From assembly GCF_000219535.2 (NCBI RefSeq), contig NZ_CP007806.1, positions 2,948,501 to 3,012,500 on the forward strand: a stretch of DNA of 64,000 nucleotides, written 5' to 3'. The stretch is from Brevibacillus laterosporus LMG 15441 (lineage in GTDB: Bacteria; Bacillota; Bacilli; Brevibacillales; Brevibacillaceae). The translations under genes were made by a program, and so were the position numbers. The stretch's first letter is position 1. The number at the start of each line of letters is the position of its first letter. The notes under the pieces were generated by a model. The model had not been told where the DNA came from and searched no databases. It saw nothing but the letters and a program-made list of their open reading frames with translations. This document shows, piece after piece, positions 26,401-36,200 of the stretch.

Positions 26401-29126
26401 TTTTTTTCTAATTGATAAATATCCTGTCCAAGAAAATGCGTTAAAATGTTGGCTCCCATTTTTCCAGCTTCAATAAAGGATTCGGCTGTCCCTGTTGTTG
26501 TTACCCAAACTGAAACCTCCGATTGAATTGGTTTTGGAAATGCTTGGACTTCTACAGGGTATCCCTTCCCATTTATACGTGTTACTTTTTCACCGCGCCA
26601 TAATTGGCGGACTTCTTTTATTTGTCTAAACATAAGATCATAACGCTCTTCGTAGTTTTCCGGACGTAAAACGAAGTCGTCTACATGCCAGCCCGGTGCA
26701 AACGATAGGCCAACACGTCCCTTAGAAAGATTATCTACGACTGACCATTCCTCAGCAATGCGTAGAGAATCATGCAAGGGAGATACGATGCTACCAGAAC
26801 GGATCTGCAGGTTTTGGGTAATCATAGCAAGCGCCGAACTGATTACGGACGGATTAGGATATAGTCCACCGAACTCGTGAAAATGGCGTTCTGGAGTCCA
26901 AACAGCATTAAAGCCATGCTTGTCTGCGAACTTGGTTGTTTCCAAAAGCAATGAATATTTATCATCTACCTGTTGATGATCGTAGCTTGAGAAAAAGAAT
27001 ACGCTAAAATCCATCTGTGGCTGTTCCGTATTCGTTAAAAAACTGTCGTAGTTTTCGTACGTATCATCAGGGCTTATGACAACTTGGATTCCGCGTGTTA
27101 GTGTCCAGAATAGTTCTAGAACAGAAATATCAAAGGAAATCGTTGTTACTGATAAAAAAGCATCCGTTGTAGTTGGCTGTAGCTTTTGATCCATTGCTGT
27201 AAAAAAGTTGCTTACATTTGCATGTGTAACCATTACCCCTTTTGGATTACCGGTTGAACCAGATGTATAGATCACATAGGCCAAATCTGATCCTTTGTTT
27301 ATTCCATGGGGAACAGTAATGGATTGAGCTACCAGCTTTGCATCTACTTCATCAAGGAGTAGGATAGCCGTTTCAGATCTATCACCAATTCGATTTTGAA
27401 AACGTGATTTTGTTACAAGCACTTTCATTTGACTATCGTTGATAATATAACGAATGCGCTCAACTGGATACGTTGGATCAATCGGTACATACGCTGCCCC
27501 GGATTTTAAAATTGCCAGCAAAGATACGATCATCTGCTCACTACGATCTAGCATGATTCCGACCAAATCATTTGGCTTAATTTGATACTGTCCCCGCAAA
27601 TAATGGGCAAGTTGGTTAGAAAGCTCTTCTAGTTGACGATACGTCAATGTTTTATCGCTATAAACGATTGCGATCTCATCTGGAATTTCCGTGACTTGCA
27701 TCTGGAACCATTCTTGAATTGTTTTTTCATCACATAAGACTAGTTCCTCGTTCGTGAATGTTTGAATGATATGATTTTTTTCTACTTGATCCAATAATTC
27801 TATATGAGCGATCAAATGATCTGGTTCAGACGTCACCGTATGAAGGATATGCATAAAATGCTTCTTGAATTGTTCCGCTTGTTCTTTTATGTAAACCAGT
27901 TCATTAAAAATAATTTTTATCTTGACTACTTGATCAAATTGAATATGCAAAGTTAAATCATAATTTGGATGTTCAGTAAATTGAATGTCTGTTACAGAAA
28001 AGCCCATGTTTTGTTTATCTTGCAAACGTTCTAATCCTTTTGAGAGTGGATAATTATCAAAAATCAAAAGGTGTGAAATAAGTTCTTGCTTCAACTGAGA
28101 TTGTGACTGAATTTCATAAAGAGGATAGTACTCATAATCTTTAGACTCAAGGGAAGCTTGCTGTATTTTTTGTAATAAGGATGAGAAAACCTGATTTTCT
28201 TCGCATTTCACTCGTTTTGGAACAGTATTGATAAACAAACCAACCATTTCATCACTACCGAGTAGCGTAGGAGGGCGACCCGAAACAACCGAACCGAACA
28301 CAACATCTGTATGATTGCTATACTTCTGCAAAAAGATACCGAAGCATGCCTCAAATATTGTATTGATCGTAACTTGGCGTTGCTTAGAAATTTGCATTAG
28401 CTTTCCGGTAATCTTCTCGTCTAATTCGAAGATAACTTCGCCATGTTTAAATTTTCCAGATGCGCTCCCTTCACCAAAAGCTGGAAGACTTCTTGGCTGC
28501 TCATATTGCTCCAAATATTGTTTCCAATATGCGCCCGCTTCCTCATGGTTTTGTTGCTCTAGCCATTTGACGAACTGGCTAAAGGGCTGTACCGTTTTAA
28601 GCTCACATTTTTTTTCATTTCGAAGACAATCGTAAATATGGAAAAGCTCATCTAGGACAATACTTGATGACCAACCATCCATAAGGATATGATGAAATCC
28701 CCAAACAATGTAAAAGCTATCAATTGCCGCTTGAATGACTGTAACTCTAAATAAAGTATCATGAGTAAGATCAAACCCTTTTGAACGATCTGACCTAACA
28801 AATTCTTCGATATAGGACTCTTTCTCTTCCTCATCAAGATGTGATATATCGACAACCTGGATTTGTAGTGGTCGTTCCTTTAATACAATCTGTTTTGGCG
28901 TTTGAATCTTCTCATATACAAACATTGTCCGAAAAATCTCGTACCGTTCAATCAGGATATTAAAGCTTTGCTCTAAAAGCTCTGGCTGAAGCAAGCCATC
29001 TACTGTAAAGACGGCTTGCTGATAGTATGTTCCCGATGTACGATCAAGCATGGAATGAAACAGCATTCCTTCTTGGGTCGAAGTGAGTGAATATATTTTC
29101 TGAATTTGTGCGTTGTTAGTCTCCAT
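23439..29126 (-). CDS. NRPS, C - A(with inserted luciferase-like monooxygenase) - T - E, glycine-type module
   Basis: The 1895 residues hold a condensation domain (about 10-445, HHILMDG at 145), an adenylation domain interrupted between motifs A4 and A5, a carrier domain (Ser1384 in LGGDSIRA) and an epimerisation domain (about 1435-1870, HHLVVDGISW at 1564). YTSGSTGNPKG is at 620, FDISVLE at 665, NMYGPTE at 1127 and PNGKIDR at 1325. Pocket residues D-I-L-Q-L-G-M-I-W are one conservative change from the known glycine code DILQLGLIW. The insert at about 703-1055 is a flavin-dependent monooxygenase, so the likely unit is alpha-hydroxyglycine. The C-terminus, TPSDVGNHTLSIEELADYL, is a COM-type donor docking helix. 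It follows the 1335-aa gene by 27 bases. Confidence 0.92.
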   Translation of the reverse strand: METNNAQIQKIYSLTSTQEGMLFHSMLDRTSGTYYQQAVFTVDGLLQPELLEQSFNILIERYEIFRTMFVYEKIQTPKQIVLKERPLQIQVVDISHLDEEEKESYIEEFVRSDRSKGFDLTHDTLFRVTVIQAAIDSFYIVWGFHHILMDGWSSSIVLDELFHIYDCLRNEKKCELKTVQPFSQFVKWLEQQNHEEAGAYWKQYLEQYEQPRSLPAFGEGSASGKFKHGEVIFELDEKITGKLMQISKQRQVTINTIFEACFGIFLQKYSNHTDVVFGSVVSGRPPTLLGSDEMVGLFINTVPKRVKCEENQVFSSLLQKIQQASLESKDYEYYPLYEIQSQSQLKQELISHLLIFDNYPLSKGLERLQDKQNMGFSVTDIQFTEHPNYDLTLHIQFDQVVKIKIIFNELVYIKEQAEQFKKHFMHILHTVTSEPDHLIAHIELLDQVEKNHIIQTFTNEELVLCDEKTIQEWFQMQVTEIPDEIAIVYSDKTLTYRQLEELSNQLAHYLRGQYQIKPNDLVGIMLDRSEQMIVSLLAILKSGAAYVPIDPTYPVERIRYIINDSQMKVLVTKSRFQNRIGDRSETAILLLDEVDAKLVAQSITVPHGINKGSDLAYVIYTSGSTGNPKGVMVTHANVSNFFTAMDQKLQPTTTDAFLSVTTISFDISVLELFWTLTRGIQVVISPDDTYENYDSFLTNTEQPQMDFSVFFFSSYDHQQVDDKYSLLLETTKFADKHGFNAVWTPERHFHEFGGLYPNPSVISSALAMITQNLQIRSGSIVSPLHDSLRIAEEWSVVDNLSKGRVGLSFAPGWHVDDFVLRPENYEERYDLMFRQIKEVRQLWRGEKVTRINGKGYPVEVQAFPKPIQSEVSVWVTTTGTAESFIEAGKMGANILTHFLGQDIYQLEKNIRLYHETLRENGYDPKLFKVSLMLHTFIDDDIDYVHDKVKKPFCDYLRSSVSLIRNLAKNLTIGTDMLDMNNVSEEDIEQILEVAFQRYWNTATLLGTPKTCHKLVEQLYHIGVNEIACLLDFGIDHASVIQSLHHLAAFKDKYARKSEVKALASDTTPSIRPITMMQTTPSRLKMIAADPSSQKFLQSLEALLVGGEAFPASLMHQIQRQTKASIYNMYGPTETTIWSAIHQIAETDQIAYIGNPIANTQIFILDEHHHILPIGVIGEIYIGGKGVVKGYWNKEDLTSEKFIPNPFSSDPQSRLYQTGDLGRYRADGTLEFIDRKDYQVKIRGYRMELGEIETAILKHPDIAEAAVTTQTDENDDKQLVAYIVWKAGTNKINKNVTQLRSFLAERLPGYMIPAYFAPLEQLPLTPNGKIDRSALPVDWTMIDTGVEYVEASNDKEDALVAVWQKVLGVTNVSVHDNFFSLGGDSIRAIQVSSLIQKYQYKIQINDLFKYPTIRELSMHVKQMKTKRTTNQLVEGNVRLTPIQHWFFQQNVTDAHHYNHAVMLHHEQGWDELLLQKVFTRLVEHHDALRMTFHVEGEHVIQNIRGLSDRLFDYTCLDFRGKHVTPAMIEAEASNIQAGFTLSTGPLIAIGHFKTDQGDHLLIAIHHLVVDGISWRILLEDLASGYMQVQNGEAISLQDKTDSFKEWSTELHVYANSQTILKESTYWEQLANVPIASLPQDHIVIDDRMQDSKTLTMELNQEETNHLLKEVHHAYNTEINDVLLTALALTMREWTGENRTLIHVEGHGREPISENIDISRTVGWFTSLYPVLLETKDTDIAYHIKYTKEYLRKVPNKGIGYGILRYVTSADIETVSHLNVKPQIMFNYLGQFDQDISTDAFSISPFRTGPTLSRRVQRQYNFEIVGIIQNGALRLHFEYNQNMYDFSTVQNMIDLYKKHLLDIINHCLNKKEKEITPSDVGNHTLSIEELADYLENL
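25962..27020 (-). other. Luciferase-like monooxygenase domain inserted in an A domain
   Basis: Residues about 703-1055 of the 1895-aa NRPS form a bacterial-luciferase-like FMN-dependent barrel of the MupA/Atu3671 type: MDFSVFFFSS start, GFNAVWTPERHFHEFGG, LHDSLRIAEEWSVVDNLSKGR split by its loop, and GLSFAPGWHVDDF. The insertion lies between A4 (FDISVLE) and A5 (NMYGPTE). The same placement is known in the myxothiazol enzyme MtaG, where the domain is thought to hydroxylate the alpha carbon of carrier-bound glycine. Confidence 0.88.
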
Positions 29127-29153
29127 ATTTCACCTCTGCTCATGTATAAGAGA

Positions 29154-32100
29154 TCATTCTTCTAATAGACTTAAAATGTCATCCAAATCTGACATAGATA
29201 AATTGTTGTCCCCAAAATCGCTTGGTGTAAACTCTTGGGTCTTTTTACTCGTACAGTGACGAATAATTTCTTGTAGATGTCTGAAAAAACCATCCAATAC
29301 CTTTTGCATCGTCTCTCGCGAAAATTGATTTCTGTCGTAGTCCATCCAAAATGTCAGCTCTCCATTTTGGATCATTCCTGTAAAGATTAGCTTATGGGTG
29401 CGACTGTTGGCATTGCTGATTGGATGGTCTGGTTGGATGGAGGAAAGCTGAAAAATAGCATCTTCCTTTTCCTCATCTATTTCTCCAAGATAGTTAAATA
29501 AGTAAGTCGCTTGCGATCCACCTGACAATGCTTGTTTATTCATGTCCGTTCCAAGGTATCTGAGTAGCCCATATCCGATTCCTTGATTGGGGACTTTCTT
29601 TAACAGTTCTTTCATTTCCTTTATTTGCATGGAGAGATCAGCATGATGTCTCATATCCAAAAGTATTGGATACAGTGTGGTAAACCATCCCACAGTCCGA
29701 GTTATGTCCAGTTGGTCACTCAGCTCGTGGCGTCCGTGCCCCTCGACATCAATGAGTATCATGTCAGAGTTCTTCCATGAGCGAAGAGACATGCCGAGCC
29801 CCGTTAAGAGAATGTCATAAATTTGAGTATTGTAGGCACGGTGAACCTCTTTTAGCAATAGCTGAGTATCTGATGCAGAAAGTCTGCCAACCAGCCGCTC
29901 GTTCTCGCCTATGCTCCCCAAGGCACGGTCTTCTTCTACAGAGTTCTCTTTTATTTTTCCCCAGTAAGAAAGCTCTTTTTGCAGCTCAGATGAGGTTGCA
30001 TATTCGTATAGTTGCTGTGACCAGACAAGATAAGAATCTGTTTTATCAGGAAGCGAAACAGCTTGATTATTCACAGCAAGCTGATATCCTTGCTCTAGAT
30101 CCTCTAATAAAATTCGTAAAGAAAGGGTATCGACAATCAAATGATGGAAGGTAAGAAATAAATGATCTCCATAATCCGTGTGGAATAAACCAACGTTAAT
30201 TAGCTTACCACCCCACAAATCAAGGCTTGATTGCAGCTCTCGACATATGCTTTGAATGTCACTTTTCACCTCTTTATCTGTTTTTGATTTACCTGTCAAA
30301 TCAAAAACCTGACATTCATAGACCGGTTGAGCTATATCCCGAATCGTCTGTACAATGGAATTTCCTTCCTGTCGAAAGGCCATCCGTAGAGCATCATGAT
30401 GAGCAGAGAGCTTGTCCAGAACCTTCATCAAGCTTTCATAGTCAATTGGAGACTTGCTATCTAACATCACTGATTGATTATAATGATGTTTTTCTTCCAT
30501 CGGCTGGGCAAAAAACCAGTGTTGAATAGGAGTCAGAGGAACGATTCCTTGTACAACTTCCTGATTAGCCCGGTGATTAATTGGCTGTAGATGTGGTCGC
30601 AATTCTATAATCGTTGGATATTCAAACAGGCTTTTCACTTGAAGCTTGTATCCACGCTTATAAAGCTCAGAAACGACCCTCATGGCTTTTATTGAATCTC
30701 CGCCTAAATCGATGAAGCGATCATGAATACTAATCTTATCCTCGCCAAGTACCTGGCTCCAAACACTGATAAGTACCGCTTCCTCATCATCTCTGGCCGC
30801 TTCAAACACAGTGGAGCCTACATCACTTCTAGTCAGTAGCGAAAGCGCTTGACGGTCAATTTTTCCGTTTGGTTTAAGCGGAAAGCTAGATATCTTGCTG
30901 AAAAAATGTGGCAACATATACGCAGGTAAATGCTGCATTAGATATTCACGTATTTCTTGTGTCGATGTTCCCCTCTCTCCTTCTGAATTCATGACTAGAA
31001 AGGCTAAGAGTTGCATATCTCCCTGATGGTCTGGTTCGGCAAGCACGATCGAATTAGAAATTCCCGGATGCTGGTTTAATGTATGCTCAATCTCGCCTAA
31101 TTCGATTCGGTACCCACGTATTTTTACTAAATGATCGGCACGCCCGAGACATTGTAGCGTTCCATCCGGGAGCCATTTACCAATATCCCCCGTTTTAAAC
31201 ATTTTTTCATCCTTCGTTTTACCAAAGGGATTCGTTACAAACTTTTCCTCAGTCAATTCAATGCGATTCAAATACCCTTTCGCTACTCCCTCACCAGCTA
31301 TACAAATCTCTCCTTGCACTCCGATGGGAGCCAGCTTTTGATGCTGATCAAGAATATAGATTTGCGTATTTGCGATTGGCTTTCCTATTGTTATATTTTC
31401 GTTGTGCTTTGTAGCTAGTCTAGGTATTTCTTGAACCGCAGACCAGATTGTTGTCTCCGTAGGACCATACATGTTGAATATTCTTGCATTGGTTTTCTTA
31501 TGGAGATCGTCTATATATTGGGCAGGAAATGCTTCTCCTCCTACTAACAAAATCCGAAGAGACTGTAACAAACGCTGTGAGTCATGCGCATCCATTAGTA
31601 GTTTAAGTCGGGACGGTGTGCATTGCATCATCGTGATCATCTCAACATGCGGTTGGTCAAGATAATGGTCATAGCTACCTAACGTATCCTCCTGCGTGTC
31701 TACCAAGACAAGACGAATTCCTCTAGTCATTGTCCATAATAGCTCCAAAACAGAAATATCAAATGAGATGGTTGTCACCGATAGAAACGTATCACTCTCT
31801 ATAGGCTGTAGGCTTTCATCCATCCCGACAAAAAAATTCCCTACATTTCTATGGGTTACCATAACACCTTTCGGATTGCCTGTTGAGCCTGATGTATAGA
31901 TAACATAAGCTAGATTGTCAGCGTTACGGATCGTGTCTAGCCGAGCTGTTGGTTCCGTATCTATCAATTCTTGATCCCGATCAAGAACCACAAGCGAAAT
32001 AGGTTTGTATTCAGCAGAATCATTATGCTCAATGTGATTCAAAAAAGCAGATTGAGTAATGACTGCCTTCATCTTGCTATCATGAATCATATAAGCGATC

Positions 32101-33161
32101 CGCTCGGTTGGATACGTAGGATCAATCGGTACATACGCTGCTCCCGATTTAAGCACTGCCAGTAAACTAATCACCACTTCCTCTGTCCGCTCAACCATTA
32201 CTCCCACACAATCATTGGCCTGAATAAAGGAATGACGCTGTAAATGCCAAGCAATCTGGTTTGCTCTCTCATCTACCTCTTTGTAGGTAAGTGCCTGATC
32301 TTTATACACGACTGCAATTTGATCAGGTTTCTTGGTAACTTGTATTTCCCACCAGTCTGTAATGGTTTTGTCTCGTGCAAAGGCTCTCTCTGTCTGATTA
32401 AAGCCATGGATAATCTGATTAGCCTCCTCTTCACTCATTACTTGTAGCTCTGTTAGTGGTTGGGAAGAGTTTTCCATCACATTCGTAAATATCTGGAAGA
32501 GATGCTTGGACATTTGGTCCACAGTTTCTTTATAAAATAAGTCATTCGAATAAATAATTTCCCCCGTCAGTTGTTCTCCAGAAAAATGAAACTGAAAAAG
32601 AAGGTCTAACTCATTATGTACATCCTTATGAATATTGCGAAGGCTTACTACCACGGGAAAAGCGGGGAGTCGCTGATCTTTTGGTACCAGCCCTAATTCA
32701 TTAAAAATTTTCATGATAGGAATATTTTGATATTGATCTGCTTCCATGACTGATTGCTTCACTTGATGCAAGATGGTGCGAAAGGTATCATTTGGCGTCA
32801 TCTGCGTTCGAATGGCTAACCGTTGACTCAGGTCTATGGCGTCATCGTTCTTGAACACAGGCATTCCAAGGATCAAATCCTCGTAACCAGTATATCTATA
32901 GAGTAGACAGTTGATCCCGCTCAAAAGAACCATATAGATGCCATGCTCTGACCCGTTGACAAGTTGTACCATCCATTTACTCACTTCATCAGGAAAAGTA
33001 AAAGGTATACTCGTCTTGTGGGCTTCTTTCTGTTCACCTCTTGAAAAATCAGGTGGATAAATGGTTACCTGTTCAGCTCCAGCTAGTTTGTTTAACCAGT
33101 AATGTCGTTCTTCTTCTAATTCACCGCTTGAGAGAAGCAGATTCTGTGTAATGTTATCCAT
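29154..33161 (-). CDS. NRPS, C-lobe fragment - A - T - E, glycine-type module
   Basis: The 1335 residues start with an isolated condensation C-lobe (about 8-250, no HHxxxDG). An adenylation domain follows (about 265-775; YTSGSTGNPKG at 422, NMYGPTE at 563, PNGKIDR at 764), a carrier domain (Ser823 in LGGDSIKA) and an epimerisation-type domain (about 875-1300). The pocket D-I-L-Q-L-G-M-I-W is a near-exact glycine code and identical to that of the monooxygenase module next door. Glycine cannot be epimerised, and the E2 motif has drifted to HHLIVDTLSL (1006-1015), with the usual DG changed to DT and the usual Trp lost. The E domain may therefore be inactive. The C-terminus, TPSDFGDNNLSMSDLDD, is a COM-type donor that fits the condensation start of the next protein. 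Confidence 0.9.
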   Translation of the reverse strand: MDNITQNLLLSSGELEEERHYWLNKLAGAEQVTIYPPDFSRGEQKEAHKTSIPFTFPDEVSKWMVQLVNGSEHGIYMVLLSGINCLLYRYTGYEDLILGMPVFKNDDAIDLSQRLAIRTQMTPNDTFRTILHQVKQSVMEADQYQNIPIMKIFNELGLVPKDQRLPAFPVVVSLRNIHKDVHNELDLLFQFHFSGEQLTGEIIYSNDLFYKETVDQMSKHLFQIFTNVMENSSQPLTELQVMSEEEANQIIHGFNQTERAFARDKTITDWWEIQVTKKPDQIAVVYKDQALTYKEVDERANQIAWHLQRHSFIQANDCVGVMVERTEEVVISLLAVLKSGAAYVPIDPTYPTERIAYMIHDSKMKAVITQSAFLNHIEHNDSAEYKPISLVVLDRDQELIDTEPTARLDTIRNADNLAYVIYTSGSTGNPKGVMVTHRNVGNFFVGMDESLQPIESDTFLSVTTISFDISVLELLWTMTRGIRLVLVDTQEDTLGSYDHYLDQPHVEMITMMQCTPSRLKLLMDAHDSQRLLQSLRILLVGGEAFPAQYIDDLHKKTNARIFNMYGPTETTIWSAVQEIPRLATKHNENITIGKPIANTQIYILDQHQKLAPIGVQGEICIAGEGVAKGYLNRIELTEEKFVTNPFGKTKDEKMFKTGDIGKWLPDGTLQCLGRADHLVKIRGYRIELGEIEHTLNQHPGISNSIVLAEPDHQGDMQLLAFLVMNSEGERGTSTQEIREYLMQHLPAYMLPHFFSKISSFPLKPNGKIDRQALSLLTRSDVGSTVFEAARDDEEAVLISVWSQVLGEDKISIHDRFIDLGGDSIKAMRVVSELYKRGYKLQVKSLFEYPTIIELRPHLQPINHRANQEVVQGIVPLTPIQHWFFAQPMEEKHHYNQSVMLDSKSPIDYESLMKVLDKLSAHHDALRMAFRQEGNSIVQTIRDIAQPVYECQVFDLTGKSKTDKEVKSDIQSICRELQSSLDLWGGKLINVGLFHTDYGDHLFLTFHHLIVDTLSLRILLEDLEQGYQLAVNNQAVSLPDKTDSYLVWSQQLYEYATSSELQKELSYWGKIKENSVEEDRALGSIGENERLVGRLSASDTQLLLKEVHRAYNTQIYDILLTGLGMSLRSWKNSDMILIDVEGHGRHELSDQLDITRTVGWFTTLYPILLDMRHHADLSMQIKEMKELLKKVPNQGIGYGLLRYLGTDMNKQALSGGSQATYLFNYLGEIDEEKEDAIFQLSSIQPDHPISNANSRTHKLIFTGMIQNGELTFWMDYDRNQFSRETMQKVLDGFFRHLQEIIRHCTSKKTQEFTPSDFGDNNLSMSDLDDILSLLEE

Positions 33162-33237
33162 CGCTACTTTTTTCTCCTCTCCATTTGCATGATTGCCCCT
33201 GGTTATGCATTTCCTCTAGGTTTTCTATATAAGTCCC

Positions 33238-33276
33238 GATCACCCTCAGGACCAAAATTTTCGCTCAAGGGTGATC
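33238..33276. repeat. Intercistronic hairpin between two NRPS genes
   Basis: GATCACCCT (33238-33246) pairs with AGGGTGATC (33268-33276) within the 138-base gap. No T-run follows on the minus strand, so it is more likely an mRNA processing or stability element than a terminator. Confidence 0.5.
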
Positions 33277-33299
33277 AGACTTTGTGTTTTCATACACCA

Positions 33300-36200
33300 T
33301 TAAAAATGAAAGTCGATTTCTGTTTGAATTGCTTTTTTAACTTTAGTAAAGGTTTTTTCCAAGGAGATATCTCGTAATCGTACTTGATCGTCTAACACAA
33401 TCGTACGCAGAATATGCTGATAATCTCTGGTCATTCGTTCCGCGGTTTCTGGTGTAAATAGGCTTGTCGCATATTCCAATTCGAAATGAAGTCGATTATC
33501 TTGCTCTTTTGCTTCTAACGTAAGATCGAATTTTGCCACTTTAGTAGCATATGGATATGATGAAACCCGCATGCCCTCCAGTTCTATTTCTGGGATTTCC
33601 ATGTTTTGCATAGTAAACATCGTATCGAATAGTGGATTGCGGCTAAGATCACGTGAAAGCTTCAATGATTCAGGCAATTGCTCCATCGGATACTGCTGGT
33701 GCTCAAATGCCTGAAGGATAAGTTGCTTCACTTCGCCAAGATATTGTACGAATGTTTTATCGCTTTGAGGCTGCGTACGTATTGGTAGGATATTAATGAA
33801 CATCCCCATTACGTTTTCAAGATCAGCATGCGAACGCCCGGCAACCGCAGTACCTGTAATAATATCCTCTTGATTGGCATATTTGGCCAGTAATATCTGA
33901 TAAGCCGCCATTAACAACATGAAAAGGGTTGTATTGCTTTTTTTACTTACCTCATATACTCCTTGACTTATATCCGAATCAAGCACGAAACGTATCCGTT
34001 CACCCTCAAAACTCTTCATTTTTGGGCGCTCCCAATCCGTTGGAAGCGAGAGAACAGGAACTTCATTAGCAAACATGTTTTTCCAGTATTCCCCTTGTGT
34101 ATCCATGATTTTTTTGCCCTCTTGCGCCTGCCAATTGGTAAAATCCTTGTACTGAATAGACAGTGGAGCAAGCTCTTTACCTTGATATAAATCCATTATT
34201 TCCCGAATAAATACTCCCAGAGACACACCATCAGAAATAATGTGATGCAAATCAACGAATAACAAGTGTCTTGTAGCCGACAACTCCGCGATTGTAACTC
34301 GAAGTAATGGAGACTTGCTCAAATCAAACGGCTGGACAAACCGTTTGATTTGTTCCTCAATCTCGCGCTCCTCTACATTTATGTCATTGAGAGTTAGCTG
34401 AGATTCTTCTTGAATAATTTGCATCGGCTCCCCATCTACTAGGTCAAACGAGGTGCGTAGGCTCTCATGACGATGTACGATTTCTTGCAATGCTTTTTCA
34501 AGGCGTCCTTTATCCAGCTCACCTTCCAACAGCAGAATGCCCGGCATATTATAGCTGGTGCTTTCCATATTTAATTGATGCTGTAGGAAGAGACTCTTCT
34601 GTCCGTCAGATAATGGATAACAATCCTTTTTTGGAGCTGGCTGAATGGAAACATGCATGCTTTTCTGTGCATTACGAAGATACGTAGCCTGCTCCTTGAT
34701 CGTCGGCATTTCAAAGATTTGCCGTAGACTCATCTCGACATCAAAAACCTTGTGAATACGTGATAACAGCATGATTGCCTTTAATGAATGCCCACCGTTT
34801 TCAAAGAAATGATCGGTCACGCTGATTCCCTTTATTCCAAGCACGCTTTCCCATATTTGAAGCAATTTTTCTTCTGTTATATTTGCTGCTTTCACTGATT
34901 CTCTTGTTTCATCGCTTACAGGTACAGGTAACGCTTTACGATCTACCTTTCCATTTGTATTCACAGGCATCTTATCTAATTGGATCAGGTAGGAAGGAAT
35001 CATATATGCAGGTAATACCTTCGATAAGATTGCCTTCACTTCTGCGTTATCGATCTGGCTGTTGCAGACTATATATCCGCAAAGATACTTATTGCCAAAT
35101 TCATCTTCAAGATCAGTGACAATTGCTTCATTGATGGCCGGAATTTGAACCAATTTGCTCTCAATCTCACCTAATTCGATTCGGAAGCCACGAATTTTTA
35201 CCTGATGATCCTTGCGTCCATAGAATTCGATGATTCCGCCTGGGAGCCATCTTCCTAAATCCCCTGTTTTATACATACGCCGTCCTTTTTCTACAGGAAA
35301 CGGATCATCCATAAATGCTGCTTGAGTTCGCTTGGTATCATACAGGTATCCACGACCTACTCCAATCCCAGAGACAAGAATTTCACCTTTTACACCAATT
35401 GGGCACTGCTGAAGGTTTTCATTCACAATGTAAATATTAAAATTTTGCAATGGCTGTCCAATTGGAATAGTCGGCATATCTGGTACTGTATCCATATAAT
35501 AATGGGTGATGTCGTCAGATGCCTCCGTAGGACCATAAGCATTGATTATTGGAATGGAAGGATACAGGCTGAACCATTTCTTTACTACGTTTTGTTTAAG
35601 AGTCTCTCCTGTGACTAACAGGTACTCAAGTGACTGGAAGGTTTGACATTCTTTTTCCAACAAATCAAGCATGACTGACAAATAAGAAGGAACCACCTCT
35701 AGTACAGTAACACTGTCTTGTCCTACTTGATCGATAAAGTGCTTTGTATTGAGAATCAGCTCATTGGGATAGATCACTGTAGTTCCGCCGCATACAAGGG
35801 CAACAAAAAACTGCCATACCGAAATATCAAAGCAATGGGAAGAATTTTGCGCAACGATACTTTCTGATGTTATTTTTACTCCATCAACCTTCGCAAAAAT
35901 ATGGTTCATCATCCCGATATGCTCCACCATCGCACCTTTTGGCTTTCCAGTAGAGCCAGACGTGTAAATAACGTAAGACAACTGATTCATATCAAGCGGT
36001 ATGTTTACGTTATCTGCACTTTCCTTCATAAGATCATCTCTAATTTGGTCGAGACAGATTATTCTTCCCGCAAAGCCATTTCTTACTGTGTCGCTAACCA
36101 AATCACTTGTAGTTAGTAGTACCTGTGCTTGCGATTCCTGTAGGATTCCAAGCACACGATCCAGCGGATATTCTGGATCAATTGGCGTATAAGCAGCTCC

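Noticed and set aside
29154-33161. N-terminal region of the 1335-aa NRPS as a full condensation domain
   Set aside because: Only the C-lobe is present; there is no HHxxxDG and no room for the N-lobe before the next gene, and the start has a good ribosome site, so a frameshift is not needed to explain it.
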